64,000 nt of DNA from Robertmurraya sp047302285 (GCF_047302285.1 NZ_CP154845.1:3534001-3598000), one strand, 5' to 3'. Shown: positions 9,106-17,775, counted from the first letter of the stretch. Numbers and translations are program-made. Notes: generated by a model not told the origin, from the letters alone.

Positions 9106-9143
9106 AAAAAAAAGGCATATCGGTATAGTGCGACATGCCTTTT
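9106..9143 (-). terminator. Attenuator terminator in the bmrC leader
   Basis: Read on the minus strand, AAAAGGCATGTCG pairs with CGATATGCCTTTT (13 bp with one G-T) around an 8-nt loop and is followed by a T-run. It lies after the first leader ORF and before the second, inside the bmrC leader, and no complete gene other than the leader ORF ends at it. A second copy of the 5' arm (AAAAGGCA, 9183-9190 on the complement) lies upstream and could compete for the 3' arm. A separate 7-bp hairpin without a T-run follows at 9069-9086. Confidence 0.8.
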
Positions 9144-9213
9144 CTCATATAAGTGCACACGCTACAGGAAGACGTAGACCAGTGCCTTTTATTAAAGATC
9201 AATAAATTTCAGA

Positions 9214-9282
9214 TCAAATGCTAGGTATGGTTACGTATTGGTTGTATTTAGTTTGAGCTTGAAGTTGAATTCTTACAATCAT
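9214..9282 (-). CDS. Leader peptide (22 codons) of the bmrCD operon
   Basis: AGGAGG with 8-nt spacing precedes ATG 9282. The ORF encodes a 22-residue peptide (MIVRIQLQAQTKYNQYVTIP, then two more residues) and stops with TGA at 9214-9216, about 70 nt before the terminator. B. subtilis bmrCD is controlled by a leader peptide, BmrB (54 codons), through ribosome-mediated attenuation in response to translation-inhibiting antibiotics. This ORF has the same position but is much shorter, and I see no sequence resemblance, so the shared mechanism is an inference. Confidence 0.6.
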   Translation of the reverse strand: MIVRIQLQAQTKYNQYVTIPSI

Positions 9283-9378
9283 GTTCGTAACCTCCTACCT
9301 TTTCATATTTTTTCCACTTTGTTAGCTTATCATCGAAAATATTAAAAGTCAATTCCCATTTTTCTAAAAAATCATGAC

Positions 9379-9693
9379 CTATTCGACGTACACAGCTGTT
9401 CCATAAGCAATGATTTCAGATGCATTTTGCATAACGGTAGAGCTTTCCAAACGGGTAGCAATGATCGCATTCGCTCCCTTTGCCCTTGCATCTTCCACCA
9501 TACGGCCAATTGCTTTTTGACGAGCTTCATCCATCATTTCTGTGTATTCGCTAATTTCTCCACCGACTATTGTTTTCAATCCTGCTAAAATATCTTTCCC
9601 TATATGCTTCGATTGAATCGTATTCCCACGTACAAATCCTTTAAGTTCCTTCACTTCTTTTCCTGGTACAAAATCAGTAGTTACGATAATCAT
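9379..9693 (-). CDS. YbjQ/UPF0145 family protein
   Basis: A 104-residue soluble protein of the YbjQ (UPF0145) family: MIIVTTDFVPGKEVKE at the N-terminus, then RGNTIQSKHIGKD, ARQKAIGRMVEDARAKGANA and a conserved C-terminal beta strand. Family members form a compact pentameric fold, and a metal-related role has been proposed but not established. ATG 9693 was chosen over 9702 because AGGAGG (9703-9708 on the complement) abuts 9702 but is 9 nt from 9693. The gene begins inside the preceding membrane-protein ORF, so the two are probably coupled. Confidence 0.85.
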   Translation of the reverse strand: MIIVTTDFVPGKEVKELKGFVRGNTIQSKHIGKDILAGLKTIVGGEISEYTEMMDEARQKAIGRMVEDARAKGANAIIATRLESSTVMQNASEIIAYGTAVYVE

Positions 9694-9877
9694 TTTCGTC
9701 ATCCTCCTCTTTTTCTTTTATTCTTTCTACAATTAAGACAATAAAGATAGCAAGCATTGCTAAGCCAGACAAAATAAATATTAAGATCCCGACAGTGATG
9801 TTGAAAAAAAGTATGCCGAAACCAAGGAGTTGCCCAAGAACGCTTAAACTTAATAAAATTTGTTTCAGTTTCCCCAT
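9674..9877 (-). CDS. Small two-span membrane protein
   Basis: A 67-residue protein with two hydrophobic segments (about residues 7-27 and 29-50) and a charged acidic C-terminal tail (ERIKEKEEDDENDYRNY). GAGG lies 4 nt before the ATG. It overlaps the start of the YbjQ-family gene by 20 nt, which suggests co-expression. I do not recognise the family. A partner or membrane anchor role for the YbjQ protein is only a guess. Confidence 0.65.
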   Translation of the reverse strand: MGKLKQILLSLSVLGQLLGFGILFFNITVGILIFILSGLAMLAIFIVLIVERIKEKEEDDENDYRNY

Positions 9878-9980
9878 TTTCCTCAGTCCTTCAATGTCTT
9901 CATCAAATAGATACTTCTAATTAGTCTCCACTTTTACATACGATTCTAGTTGGAGAATAGGTTCAAATTTTATAAAAAAA

Positions 9981-10457
9981 AGAGACTGGGACATAACTAG
10001 CTTCACCTTTCTCTATTTTTGTATATGTTAATTTTGCCTTAACGCAAGACCTTCGATTTTCCTCGTACTAAAAAATCGAGTGAAACGCAAACTAGCCTTC
10101 AAGAATCCAATCGATTTCCACTTTGTCTAAATTTCAACTATAAGCTCCTATTTTGCTCCAACCATCTCTCACCCTTAAGCGGAATTTTTCCTGTTATCTC
10201 CTCAACGGACTCCCTTTTAGGGGAAATAACGGAAGATTTTCCGCTTATGGAGGGCAAAATCTTTTATTTTGGCATTTTTTGAGTGAATAGCAGGAATTTT
10301 TCCTGTTATTTCGGCTCTTTTTCATGATGCTTGCTCATTAAGCGGAATTTTTCCTGTTATTTTTTCATACTGATACTCCAACTGTTTATACGAACAATTT
10401 ATACACTCCAAACTAGAATCAAAAAGTCGTTCCCACCGACTTTTTAACCCAGCCTCT
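9981..10457. repeat. Dispersed repeat family 2, copy a
   Basis: This fills the gene-free stretch 9878-10465. Four 23-25 bp quasi-palindromic boxes (core GGAAtttTTCC flanked by AAGC/AATA and TGTTAT) start at 10175, 10226, 10286 and 10338. Box 2 is in the opposite orientation to box 1, and the two could pair over about 19 of 23 positions. Outer ends are imperfect inverted repeats, AGAGACTGGG (9981-9990) and CCCAGCCTCT (10448-10457). A hairpin AAAAAGTCG/CGACTTTTT at 10421-10445 can terminate the MFS gene. Confidence 0.8.
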
Positions 10458-10465
10458 TAAAAAAA

Positions 10466-11743
10466 TTAAGCTTCACTTTCTTTAACCTCTGCTAACGTGA
10501 TTTCATTTTCTCTTGTGTATTTCGGAAGGGTGAATAAATAAAATACGCCAACAAGGATGATACAGACTCCAACTAACCAATAAAGAGCTTCTATCGATAA
10601 AAATGTTGGAAAACTAATGGTGATAAACCCTAACGTTATCGATTGGGAAAGCATCATCAGTGGGGTAATCATTCCTTGTACTCTTCCCATCATTTTTGGA
10701 TCGACAATACTCGGCATCCAGCCTCCAATTCCAATATTGACGAGCGGAAGTGCTAAAGACGAGATAAAAATGACGGCCATAAATATTATGATATTATTCG
10801 GTAAGGAAGAAGCGATGACAAAAACTCCAGTGATAAGTAATCCAATAATTATTAAATGATACAATTTTATCTTCTGGCTCAAAAGGGAAGCAATAAAACT
10901 TCCAATTAACACACCTGTTCCAAACACGATTCCGATAACGATTGAAAATTGTTCATACATGTCTGGCGCAAACTTATATTTAAGCATAAAAATCGGCATA
11001 ACAGAAAAACCGCCATTCACAATACCAAGTACAAAGAAGCCGATTAATAAGGTTCTTAAAAGCTTATTTTTCAAAATATAAGAGAACCCTAACTTAAAAT
11101 CCTCCAACATCATTTTTCTATTTAAATCTTTGAAGCGATGCTTTCCATTAGGCATTCGAACGACATTATGTATTTTGCACGCTCGAATTAGTAAGGCACT
11201 TATGACAAACGATAAAAAGTCTACTACTAACGCTCCGTATACACCAACCGTCCAGTATGCAAAAACGCCCAATCCATTGCCAAACAGCATAAACAAACTC
11301 ATGACGAGTTGATTTAGCCCAGCTGCTGTCGTGTAATCATCCTTTTTGAGTATTCCTTGTACCATTCCATGCTCAGCTGGAAAAAAGAATTTTTGAACAG
11401 CACTTCGCAGAAAGAGGACTGCAAAAATGAGTGGCATCCAACCAACATAAATGGTAATGATTAAGGTTAACGATAAAAGGGCACTCATCCAATCACAATA
11501 ATATGCAATTTTCTGCCGATCCATTCGGTCCGCTAATACTCCAACAATAAAAAAGACGGCCAATGTTGGCAAAGAATACATAAGCTCCGTAATCGAAGCA
11601 TATGCAGGCTGATCAGTAAACCGATCCATTAAATAAAACATAAACGCCGTTAATCCAATCGTACTTCCTAACTGTGAAGTGAAATTTGCTAAAAACAAGC
11701 GCATATAATTACGATTTTGAAATATTTCTTTAAATTTCTTCAT
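10466..11743 (-). CDS. MFS efflux transporter
   Basis: A 425-residue protein with about 12 hydrophobic spans and the loop 2-3 motif GVLADRMDRQK typical of the major facilitator superfamily. Overall it resembles the MFS_3 (EntS/macrolide-efflux-like) exporters. It probably exports a toxic compound or siderophore-like molecule by proton antiport across the plasma membrane. The substrate cannot be read from sequence. The next gene upstream on the same strand is an XRE-type regulator 125 nt away, which may control it. The family 2 repeat and its hairpin lie just after the stop codon. Confidence 0.85.
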   Translation of the reverse strand: MKKFKEIFQNRNYMRLFLANFTSQLGSTIGLTAFMFYLMDRFTDQPAYASITELMYSLPTLAVFFIVGVLADRMDRQKIAYYCDWMSALLSLTLIITIYVGWMPLIFAVLFLRSAVQKFFFPAEHGMVQGILKKDDYTTAAGLNQLVMSLFMLFGNGLGVFAYWTVGVYGALVVDFLSFVISALLIRACKIHNVVRMPNGKHRFKDLNRKMMLEDFKLGFSYILKNKLLRTLLIGFFVLGIVNGGFSVMPIFMLKYKFAPDMYEQFSIVIGIVFGTGVLIGSFIASLLSQKIKLYHLIIIGLLITGVFVIASSLPNNIIIFMAVIFISSLALPLVNIGIGGWMPSIVDPKMMGRVQGMITPLMMLSQSITLGFITISFPTFLSIEALYWLVGVCIILVGVFYLFTLPKYTRENEITLAEVKESEA

Positions 11744-11868
11744 GTCGTTTCTCCCATCAGCTTTATTTATCTCTATACTAAGGGAGAATTTTCCTGTTCT
11801 TAAGAGCCCGATGATGGTTTCTTACTCCGTCTCCAGACGGAAAAAAGATGGGTAATGTAATTGACTCG

Positions 11869-12321
11869 CTAATCCTTGGCTAATTCGTTAAATCTTTCTA
11901 ACGATGCTTTCTCATCCGTACTGCTGAAGATTCGAAAATACTCTTCATCGAGAATTCGAAAATGTTGGCTAAGTATATTTTGCTGGAGAATGAAGCTATT
12001 TTTCTTTGCAATTTCTCTCCACCAAATTTTTCCTCCAAGTGTTTTTTCTTTGCGATAATCGATTCCGTCACGCGCTACTGTCTCAAGTACTTCCAGTGGT
12101 TCATTTCCAAATAGGTACTGAACCGTCTCCGTTTCACGAAAAAGGGCTGAAATCGTCACAACTGTTGGCCAGTTGGCATACATTCGCCCTTTCTCAATTT
12201 GGACTAACGTCTTTTTCGATACACCGATAATCTCTGCCATTTTATCCTGTGTATAGCCTGCTTCTGTCCGAATAAGCCTTAATTTCTCAGATACCTTTAA
12301 AATAATCTCTTCTCTTGTCAC
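11869..12321 (-). CDS. XRE-family transcriptional regulator
   Basis: A 150-residue protein with a Cro/CI helix-turn-helix at about residues 11-65 (LRLIRTEAGYTQDKMAEIIG, then SKKTLVQIEKG) and a C-terminal extension of about 85 residues that contains GGKIWWREIAKK and resembles no domain I can name. The start is GTG 12321. The nearby ATG at 12325 is out of frame. The Shine-Dalgarno (AAGGA) is weak and about 11 nt upstream. Its position just upstream of the MFS gene suggests local control. Confidence 0.8.
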   Translation of the reverse strand: MTREEIILKVSEKLRLIRTEAGYTQDKMAEIIGVSKKTLVQIEKGRMYANWPTVVTISALFRETETVQYLFGNEPLEVLETVARDGIDYRKEKTLGGKIWWREIAKKNSFILQQNILSQHFRILDEEYFRIFSSTDEKASLERFNELAKD

Positions 12322-12410
12322 CCATCGTCATTCCTTTATGTATAAATTGGTGTAAATTTACACTTTATACGTCCATTATACAAGATGAGAGACCTGCTAT
12401 TCAAGGAAAA

Positions 12411-12572
12411 CTAGACTTGTTTCTCCTTTCCCTCACAGCATGCTTCACTAGAACATGAGCCTTTAATATCACAGCTCGCACATTTTCCTTGCTTCGATCT
12501 TTTAATAAATTTCCAAAGCGCCCAGCTTGCATATCCAAATATAAGTCCACCAATGATTATGTTTACCATCAT
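12411..12572 (-). CDS. FeoB-associated Cys-rich membrane protein
   Basis: A 53-residue protein with one N-terminal membrane span (MMVNIIIGGLIFGYASWALW) followed by a cytoplasmic tail with CASC, GSC and ACC cysteines. This is the layout of the FeoB-associated Cys-rich family. It follows feoB on the same strand after 70 nt. A second ATG three bases in (12569) has the better spacing from AGGCGG and may be the real start. It is thought to assist ferrous iron uptake, perhaps like FeoC. This is inferred from family and position. Confidence 0.8.
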   Translation of the reverse strand: MMVNIIIGGLIFGYASWALWKFIKRSKQGKCASCDIKGSCSSEACCEGKEKQV

Positions 12573-12642
12573 CTTACCGCCTTTCTTAATGGATTGACTG
12601 GATTCCTCATGAATTGTGAAAAAATGAGCAATCTATCATTCT

Positions 12643-14646
12643 TTAAAAACCTACTAAACTTCCAACCTGATAAATGACCAATGAGAGTACATAGGCGATT
12701 AACAAGGCATACCCCATCGAAAAGGCTGTCCATTTATAGGATCCTGTTTCTTTTTTGATCGTCGCAACTGTCGCTAAACATGGAATATAAAGGAGAATAA
12801 AGACCATAAAACTATATGCTGCAACAGGTGAAAAGCTATTTATCAATAATCCTTGTAAGCTTGCCTCATCAGGAACAAAGTAAATAATATTCATCGTAGA
12901 AATAATCGCTTCTTTTGCTAAAAAGCCTGTTAAAAGTGATGCACCTGCCTGCCATGTCCCAAATCCTAACGGTGCCAATAATGGGGCAAATACGCCACCA
13001 ATCATCGCTAAAAAGCTATCATCCATATCTACATTAACACCTTGAGGTCCAGCGTAAGACAATAACCAAATAATGACTGAGCCGGCAAAAATAAAGGTAC
13101 CTGCCTTTTTAACAAAACCTTTCCCTTTTTCCCATGTACTCTTCCAAAGAGCTTTTCCTTGTGGAAGGCGATATGGTGGAAGTTCGATAACGAAAAAGGA
13201 TGTTTCACCCTTTAAAATGGTTGCTGAAAATACTTTTGCTAAAATAAGTGCAACAACAATGCCAAGAATATAAAGTGATAACACGATAAGGGCTTTATGA
13301 TAGGCGAAAAAAGCTCCAACGAATAATGCATAGACTGGTAATCGAGCTGAGCAAGACATCAACGGTGTCAGCAATACGGTTAACATTCTTTCTCTAGGGG
13401 TTTCAATTGTTCTAGCTGCCATTACACCTGGTACATTACAACCGAATCCAATCATCATCGGGATAAAAGCTTTTCCATTCATTCCGACCAATTCCATTAA
13501 TCGATCCATAACCAATGCGACACGAGCCATGTAGCCTGAATCCTCTAATAATGAAATAAAGAAGAAAAGGATAAAGATTTGCGGAACAAAAACAAGAACT
13601 CCTCCTACCCCAGCTACGATTCCATCAAGTACTAAAGCATGAATAAAGGATGAGGCACCAATAAAAGTTAAAAAGTTCTCAAGCCCCGATGTTATCGGTC
13701 CTGAAATCAACCCATCAAGTAGATCAGAAAGTGGAAAGCCAAGCCAGTCAAATGTAAGCATGAATAAGAAATACATAACAACAAAGAAAATCGGTAATCC
13801 TAACCATTTATTTGTAATAATCGTATCGATTTTTTCAGAAAGTGGTTGTCTATTTTCTCCTTGTAAATAGGTAGACTTTTGTAAAAGCTCCGAAATGGCA
13901 GCTTGTCTTTTCCTATAAATATATTGTTCAATCGTTCTTTCCTGCTGTTGCGCAAGTACAGCTTTTGCTGTTTCGTGAACAAAGGGCTCCAATGTCTCCT
14001 TATTAATAAAGTCTTGTAAATACGTTTTTACGTAGGGATTTCCTTCTAATAATTGTAGCGTTAACCATCTAGCAGAGTGAGGCGATTTCCCTTGAAGTAG
14101 TTGCTCAAATTTCCTAATCGCCGCTTCCATTTCGCTCCCATACGGTACGGTGAAATGGCTAGCGGATTCTGTTTTGACAGTTGTTACCATTTCAGCTAGC
14201 TCTTCACAGCCTCTTCCACTACGTGCGATAACTGGTATTGTTTTAGCACCAAGTTGGGAAGAGAGTTTGACCACATCGATTTCAATTCCACGTTTTGATG
14301 CAACGTCGACCATATTTAAACCAATTACTACTGGCTTACCAAATTCAAGAAGTTGAATCGTCAAATGTAAGTTCCGTTCTAGTTGGGAGGCATCGACAAT
14401 ATTTAGCATTCTATCAAATGAATCATGAAGCAAAAAGTTCGTAACTACTCCCTCGTCCTTCGAAAGTGGGTTAAGTGAGTATACACCTGGCAAATCAATC
14501 AGGGAAGCTTTTCCCTTCTTAAACACCCCTACCTTTTTCTCAACCGTTACGCCGCTCCAGTTTCCTACATATTCATAAGACCCAGTCAGATTGTTAAACA
14601 TTGAAGTTTTGCCTGTATTTGGGTTCCCTAAAAGTGCGATATCCAT
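12643..14646 (-). CDS. feoB: Ferrous iron transporter FeoB
   Basis: A 667-residue protein with an N-terminal GTP-binding domain (G1 GNPNTGKTS at residues 7-15, G3 DLPG, G4 NMVD), a helical regulatory segment, and a membrane domain with two Gate (nucleoside-recognition) repeats. It imports Fe(II) across the cytoplasmic membrane. The ATG at 14646 overlaps the stop codon of feoA by one base, so the two are co-translated. A Fur-box-like palindrome precedes feoA. The length matches B. subtilis-type FeoB. Confidence 0.96.
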   Translation of the reverse strand: MDIALLGNPNTGKTSMFNNLTGSYEYVGNWSGVTVEKKVGVFKKGKASLIDLPGVYSLNPLSKDEGVVTNFLLHDSFDRMLNIVDASQLERNLHLTIQLLEFGKPVVIGLNMVDVASKRGIEIDVVKLSSQLGAKTIPVIARSGRGCEELAEMVTTVKTESASHFTVPYGSEMEAAIRKFEQLLQGKSPHSARWLTLQLLEGNPYVKTYLQDFINKETLEPFVHETAKAVLAQQQERTIEQYIYRKRQAAISELLQKSTYLQGENRQPLSEKIDTIITNKWLGLPIFFVVMYFLFMLTFDWLGFPLSDLLDGLISGPITSGLENFLTFIGASSFIHALVLDGIVAGVGGVLVFVPQIFILFFFISLLEDSGYMARVALVMDRLMELVGMNGKAFIPMMIGFGCNVPGVMAARTIETPRERMLTVLLTPLMSCSARLPVYALFVGAFFAYHKALIVLSLYILGIVVALILAKVFSATILKGETSFFVIELPPYRLPQGKALWKSTWEKGKGFVKKAGTFIFAGSVIIWLLSYAGPQGVNVDMDDSFLAMIGGVFAPLLAPLGFGTWQAGASLLTGFLAKEAIISTMNIIYFVPDEASLQGLLINSFSPVAAYSFMVFILLYIPCLATVATIKKETGSYKWTAFSMGYALLIAYVLSLVIYQVGSLVGF

Positions 14647-14870
14647 TATAATCCTTCCACCTTTATCGAATATGCTTCACGACGCCTGATTCCGACACAT
14701 TGTCCACATGATTCAAGCATGACTGGTCCGCCAAAAGGCATTTTACACTTGATACATATTTCTGAACCTTCTGTTATGCCTAAATCAAGTAGCCGTCTCC
14801 GAACTAATTGATCAGCACTCGAAATATCAATAATCTTAGCTCGTTCACCTGTTCCTAACTTCGACAACAT
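14646..14870 (-). CDS. feoA: Ferrous iron transport protein FeoA
   Basis: A 74-residue SH3-like FeoA protein: LVRRRLLDLGITEGSEI, KCKMPFGGPVML and GIRRREAYSI are the family core. It is needed for FeoB activity, probably by binding it. I chose ATG 14870, which has AGGTG 6 nt upstream. A GTG at 14879 in frame would add three residues but lacks a Shine-Dalgarno. It is the first gene of the feoA-feoB-FeoB-associated operon and carries the Fur box 25 nt upstream. Confidence 0.92.
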   Translation of the reverse strand: MLSKLGTGERAKIIDISSADQLVRRRLLDLGITEGSEICIKCKMPFGGPVMLESCGQCVGIRRREAYSIKVEGL

Positions 14871-14894
14871 CCTGATCACCTAATTTCATTTAAT

Positions 14895-14909
14895 TGAGAA
14901 TGATTCTCT
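14895..14909 (-). promoter_or_regulatory. Fur box upstream of feoAB
   Basis: TGAGAATGATTCTCT is a 7-1-7 inverted repeat with one mismatch, close to the Bacillus Fur consensus TGATAATNATTATCA. It lies 25 bp upstream of the feoA start codon, as expected for iron-repressed expression. Confidence 0.8.
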
Positions 14910-15101
14910 TTCGTTATAGCACGATTTATGTATTAGAACAGTGTGAAAAGTCACTCCAATTACACAAAAAGCCTTGAATTGTCTCCAATCCTTATAAGTA
15001 CTACATGTTTGGGTAATATGGAGTTTTTTTGAACTTTTCAATCATCCAAGATTTTTCCTTTCAATTCGACGCATAGGATAGTCATATAAAGGAGGGGAAA
15101 T

Positions 15102-15647
15102 ATGTTTACCATGAGAGTTGATCATGACATAGAGTTACAGCTACTTGAGCCCCATCATGCTGACGAGTTTTTTCATTTAATAGACTCAAATCGATCGTAC
15201 TTAAGAGAATGGCTTCCTTGGGTAAATGAAGTCATATCCCCAGTGCAAACCCATCGGCTTATCTCACTCTGGATGATGCAATTTAGTGAGAAAACCGGAT
15301 TTAGTCTAGGGATCCGTTACAGAGGTAGATTAGTTGGCAACATCGGATCGCAATTTATAGATTGGAATAATCGCCAAACATCGATTGGCTACTTTATTGC
15401 TAAAGATGCACAAGGTCACGGGATTATGACCAAAGCCGTTCGAGCTGTATTAAATTATTCCTTCTTTCAATTAGGTCTTAATCGGATTGAAATTCGTTGT
15501 GGTGAAAAAAATGCAAAAAGCCGGGCTATTCCAGAGAGACTTGGCTTTACGTATGAAGGTTTCGTCCGAGATGGCGAGAATTTGAATGGGCGATTTCATA
15601 ATTTACTTATGTATAGCCTGCTCGCGAGGGAATGGTCTAGCCAGTAA
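15102..15647 (+). CDS. GNAT acetyltransferase, RimJ/RimL (YdaF-like)
   Basis: A 181-residue GNAT protein of the RimJ/RimL group. Family features include WLPWV near residue 38, IGYFIAKDAQGHGIMTKAV (acetyl-CoA pyrophosphate loop) and LNRIEIRCGEKNAKSRAIPE followed by RLGFTYEG. B. subtilis YdaF is the nearest named relative I recall. These enzymes acetylate N-termini of ribosomal proteins or small amines. AAAGGAGG sits 6 nt before ATG 15102. It has its own terminator at 15739 and no close partner gene. Confidence 0.87.
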   Translation: MFTMRVDHDIELQLLEPHHADEFFHLIDSNRSYLREWLPWVNEVISPVQTHRLISLWMMQFSEKTGFSLGIRYRGRLVGNIGSQFIDWNNRQTSIGYFIAKDAQGHGIMTKAVRAVLNYSFFQLGLNRIEIRCGEKNAKSRAIPERLGFTYEGFVRDGENLNGRFHNLLMYSLLAREWSSQ

Positions 15648-15738
15648 ATCAGGAGAATGAAGCACCCACCTTGTGATCTAATCATACGATTTTTGTATGT
15701 TCAAGATAGTAAGGGCAAGAGAACGGCATCATTTCTCT

Positions 15739-15769
15739 AAGTCTGTTAAAATTCTTAACAGACTTTTTT
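15739..15769 (+). terminator. Rho-independent terminator
   Basis: AAGTCTGTTAA and TTAACAGACTT form a perfect 11-bp stem with a 5-nt loop, followed by TTTT, downstream of the acetyltransferase gene. Confidence 0.85.
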
Positions 15770-15927
15770 GTATTTTCAAAGAAATTTCCAGAGAACCGTT
15801 CATATTCACTCCAATTTATAATAAACTAAAGGTAACATATTTTTTCATAACCACAACGTTTGACTGTATGGTTTTGCATCCTTTATAATCATGTAATAGG
15901 AATAGATTGAGGTGATATGATGGGGCA

Positions 15928-16338
15928 TTGTATCGTATTGGCGAACTAGCAAGTATTGCACATGTATCCAAAAGAACGATTGATTATTATACAAGTATTG
16001 GACTCTTAAACGCTCAACGCTCAAAATCCAATTATCGGATTTATACAGAACAAACTTTAGAGGATTTAAGGTTTATTGAAGAATGCAAAGGTCTTCATAT
16101 TCCACTTGAAGAGATTAAGAGAAAACTAGAAATTAAGAAAATAAAAGAAGTACAAGAAGGGGAACTAAGGAAACATATCCTTTCGGTAACACAGCAAATG
16201 AAGCAGCTTCAAATCGATTTAAATGTTCTCATTCCATTGATTGAAAATCTTGATAACGGTCAAGCGGAGAATTATTCCAAGTTGCTTAATACTGAAGGTG
16301 AAGTGTTATTAAAATCCCTTTCCGAATTACATGGTTAG
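15928..16338 (+). CDS. MerR-family transcriptional regulator
   Basis: A 136-residue protein with the MerR winged helix (MYRIGELASIAHVSKRTIDY, then YTSIGLL and NYRIYTE) and a long coiled-coil dimerisation helix at about residues 75-120. It ends KSLSELHG without the cysteine pair of CueR-type metal sensors, and only one Cys (EECKGL) is present, so the effector is unknown. The only in-frame start is TTG 15928. AGGTGA lies 12 nt upstream, and an out-of-frame ATG at 15917 opens just 10 codons. The position before a CNNM gene matches B. subtilis yhdQ-yhdP. Confidence 0.85.
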   Translation: MYRIGELASIAHVSKRTIDYYTSIGLLNAQRSKSNYRIYTEQTLEDLRFIEECKGLHIPLEEIKRKLEIKKIKEVQEGELRKHILSVTQQMKQLQIDLNVLIPLIENLDNGQAENYSKLLNTEGEVLLKSLSELHG

Positions 16339-16369
16339 ACTAAATTTTTGAATTTATTGGGAGGTGACT

Positions 16370-16395
16370 CCTTACTCGTTTTTGACGAGATAAGG
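16370..16395 (+). promoter_or_regulatory. Hairpin between a strong Shine-Dalgarno and the TTG start of the CNNM gene
   Basis: CCTTACTCGT (16370-16379) pairs with ACGAGaTAAGG (16385-16395) with one bulged A. A strong GGGAGGTGA (16360-16367) lies before the hairpin, and the weak AGGA next to the start codon is inside its 3' arm. This could set translation by structure. Confidence 0.45.
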
Positions 16396-16403
16396 AAATT
16401 TAT

Positions 16404-17756
16404 TTGGACATATTTAACTTGGTTTTATTAGCCATTTTGATTGCTTTAACGGCATTTTTTGTCGCTTCAGAATTTGCGATCATTAGGATAAGGAGCTCAA
16501 GAGTAGAGCAGTTGATTGATGAAGGAAGTAAAAGTGCAATTGCTGCGAAAAAAGTTATCACTCATCTTGATGAGTACTTATCGGCTTGTCAGCTCGGGAT
16601 TACTGTTACAGCGCTAGGAATTGGTTGGTTAGGAGAGCCGACTATAGCTAAAATGCTAACTCCTATATTTGCGGAGTTTAATATTCCTTCCACTTTATCC
16701 CATGTTGTTTCAGTCGCGATAGCTTTCTTATTTATCACATTTCTCCATGTGGTTGTTGGTGAGCTTGCTCCTAAAACTGTTGCTATCCGTAAGGCTGAAC
16801 AAGTCACACTTGTTGTGGCGAGACCACTCATATGGTTTTACCGCCTGTTCTATCCATTTATTTGGACTTTAAATGGATCAGCACGGATCATTGTGGGATG
16901 GTTTGGTTTAAAGCCTGCTAAAGAGAGCGAAGAAGCACATTCTGAGGAAGAACTTAGACTGATTTTGTCTGAAAGTTATAAAAGTGGTGAGATTAACCAA
17001 TCTGAGTTTAAGTATGTAAACAAAATCTTTGAATTTGATGATCGAATCGCAAAGGAAATCATGGTTCCAAGAACCGAAATTGTTTCCTTATCAAAAGATG
17101 ACACGATCAAGACATTTTTAGAAGTCATGTATGTCGAAAAGTTTACCCGTTATCCTATCATTGATGGAGATAAAGACCATATTATCGGCTTAGTAAACTT
17201 AAAGGAAATCATGACCGATTTATTAAATCATCCTGAAATTGCCATGCAAACACTAGAATCCTATATTCGACCGATCATCCGTGTGATTGATACAGTCCCT
17301 ATTGGAGACTTATTGGTCAAGATGCAGAAGGAACGTATTCATATGGCCATTTTGATGGACGAATACGGCGGGACATCTGGTCTTGTTACCGTTGAAGATA
17401 TCATTGAAGAAATTGTTGGTGAAATCCGCGACGAATTTGATATGGATGAAATTTCTGAAGTACGAAAGATCAATGATGACCATTACATTCTTGATTCCAA
17501 GGTGCTTGTAAGTGAAGTGAATGATTTGTTTAACCTTAATATTAATGATGAAGATGTGGATACCATTGGAGGCTGGATTTTAACAGAAAATTATGAAGCC
17601 CAAGAGGGTGACACAATTGAAATTGACTCCTACTCTTTTAAAATCATTGAAATGGAAGACCATCACATTAAATATATTGAGGTAACACTATTGGCAGAAG
17701 AAAAGGAGGGGAAGATTGAACAATTTCCCTTAACTAATTCTTCCATCGTTTCATAG
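16404..17756 (+). CDS. mpfA: CNNM/CorC-family transporter (YhdP/MpfA-like)
   Basis: A 450-residue protein with an N-terminal DUF21 membrane domain (about residues 1-190, four hydrophobic segments, including LSACQLGITVTALGIGWLGE), a CBS-domain pair (about 215-340, with VPRTEIVSL and DEYGGTSGLVTVEDIIEEIV) and a C-terminal CorC/HlyC domain (WILTENYEAQEGD). B. subtilis YhdP was renamed MpfA and protects from excess magnesium by efflux. A similar role is inferred. The start is TTG 16404, since no ATG lies nearby. The gene lies downstream of a MerR gene, and the region between contains a hairpin that may fold the upstream Shine-Dalgarno towards the start. Confidence 0.88.
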   Translation: MDIFNLVLLAILIALTAFFVASEFAIIRIRSSRVEQLIDEGSKSAIAAKKVITHLDEYLSACQLGITVTALGIGWLGEPTIAKMLTPIFAEFNIPSTLSHVVSVAIAFLFITFLHVVVGELAPKTVAIRKAEQVTLVVARPLIWFYRLFYPFIWTLNGSARIIVGWFGLKPAKESEEAHSEEELRLILSESYKSGEINQSEFKYVNKIFEFDDRIAKEIMVPRTEIVSLSKDDTIKTFLEVMYVEKFTRYPIIDGDKDHIIGLVNLKEIMTDLLNHPEIAMQTLESYIRPIIRVIDTVPIGDLLVKMQKERIHMAILMDEYGGTSGLVTVEDIIEEIVGEIRDEFDMDEISEVRKINDDHYILDSKVLVSEVNDLFNLNINDEDVDTIGGWILTENYEAQEGDTIEIDSYSFKIIEMEDHHIKYIEVTLLAEEKEGKIEQFPLTNSSIVS

Positions 17757-17775
17757 AAATTTAAAGAGTACATTG

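Noticed and set aside
15928..16338. CueR-type copper regulator
   Set aside because: Synteny with yhdQ suggested it, but the C-terminal cysteine pair needed for copper sensing is absent.
16364..16393. Nine-codon GTG upstream ORF before the CNNM gene
   Set aside because: The Shine-Dalgarno directly abuts the GTG with no spacing, so initiation there is unlikely.
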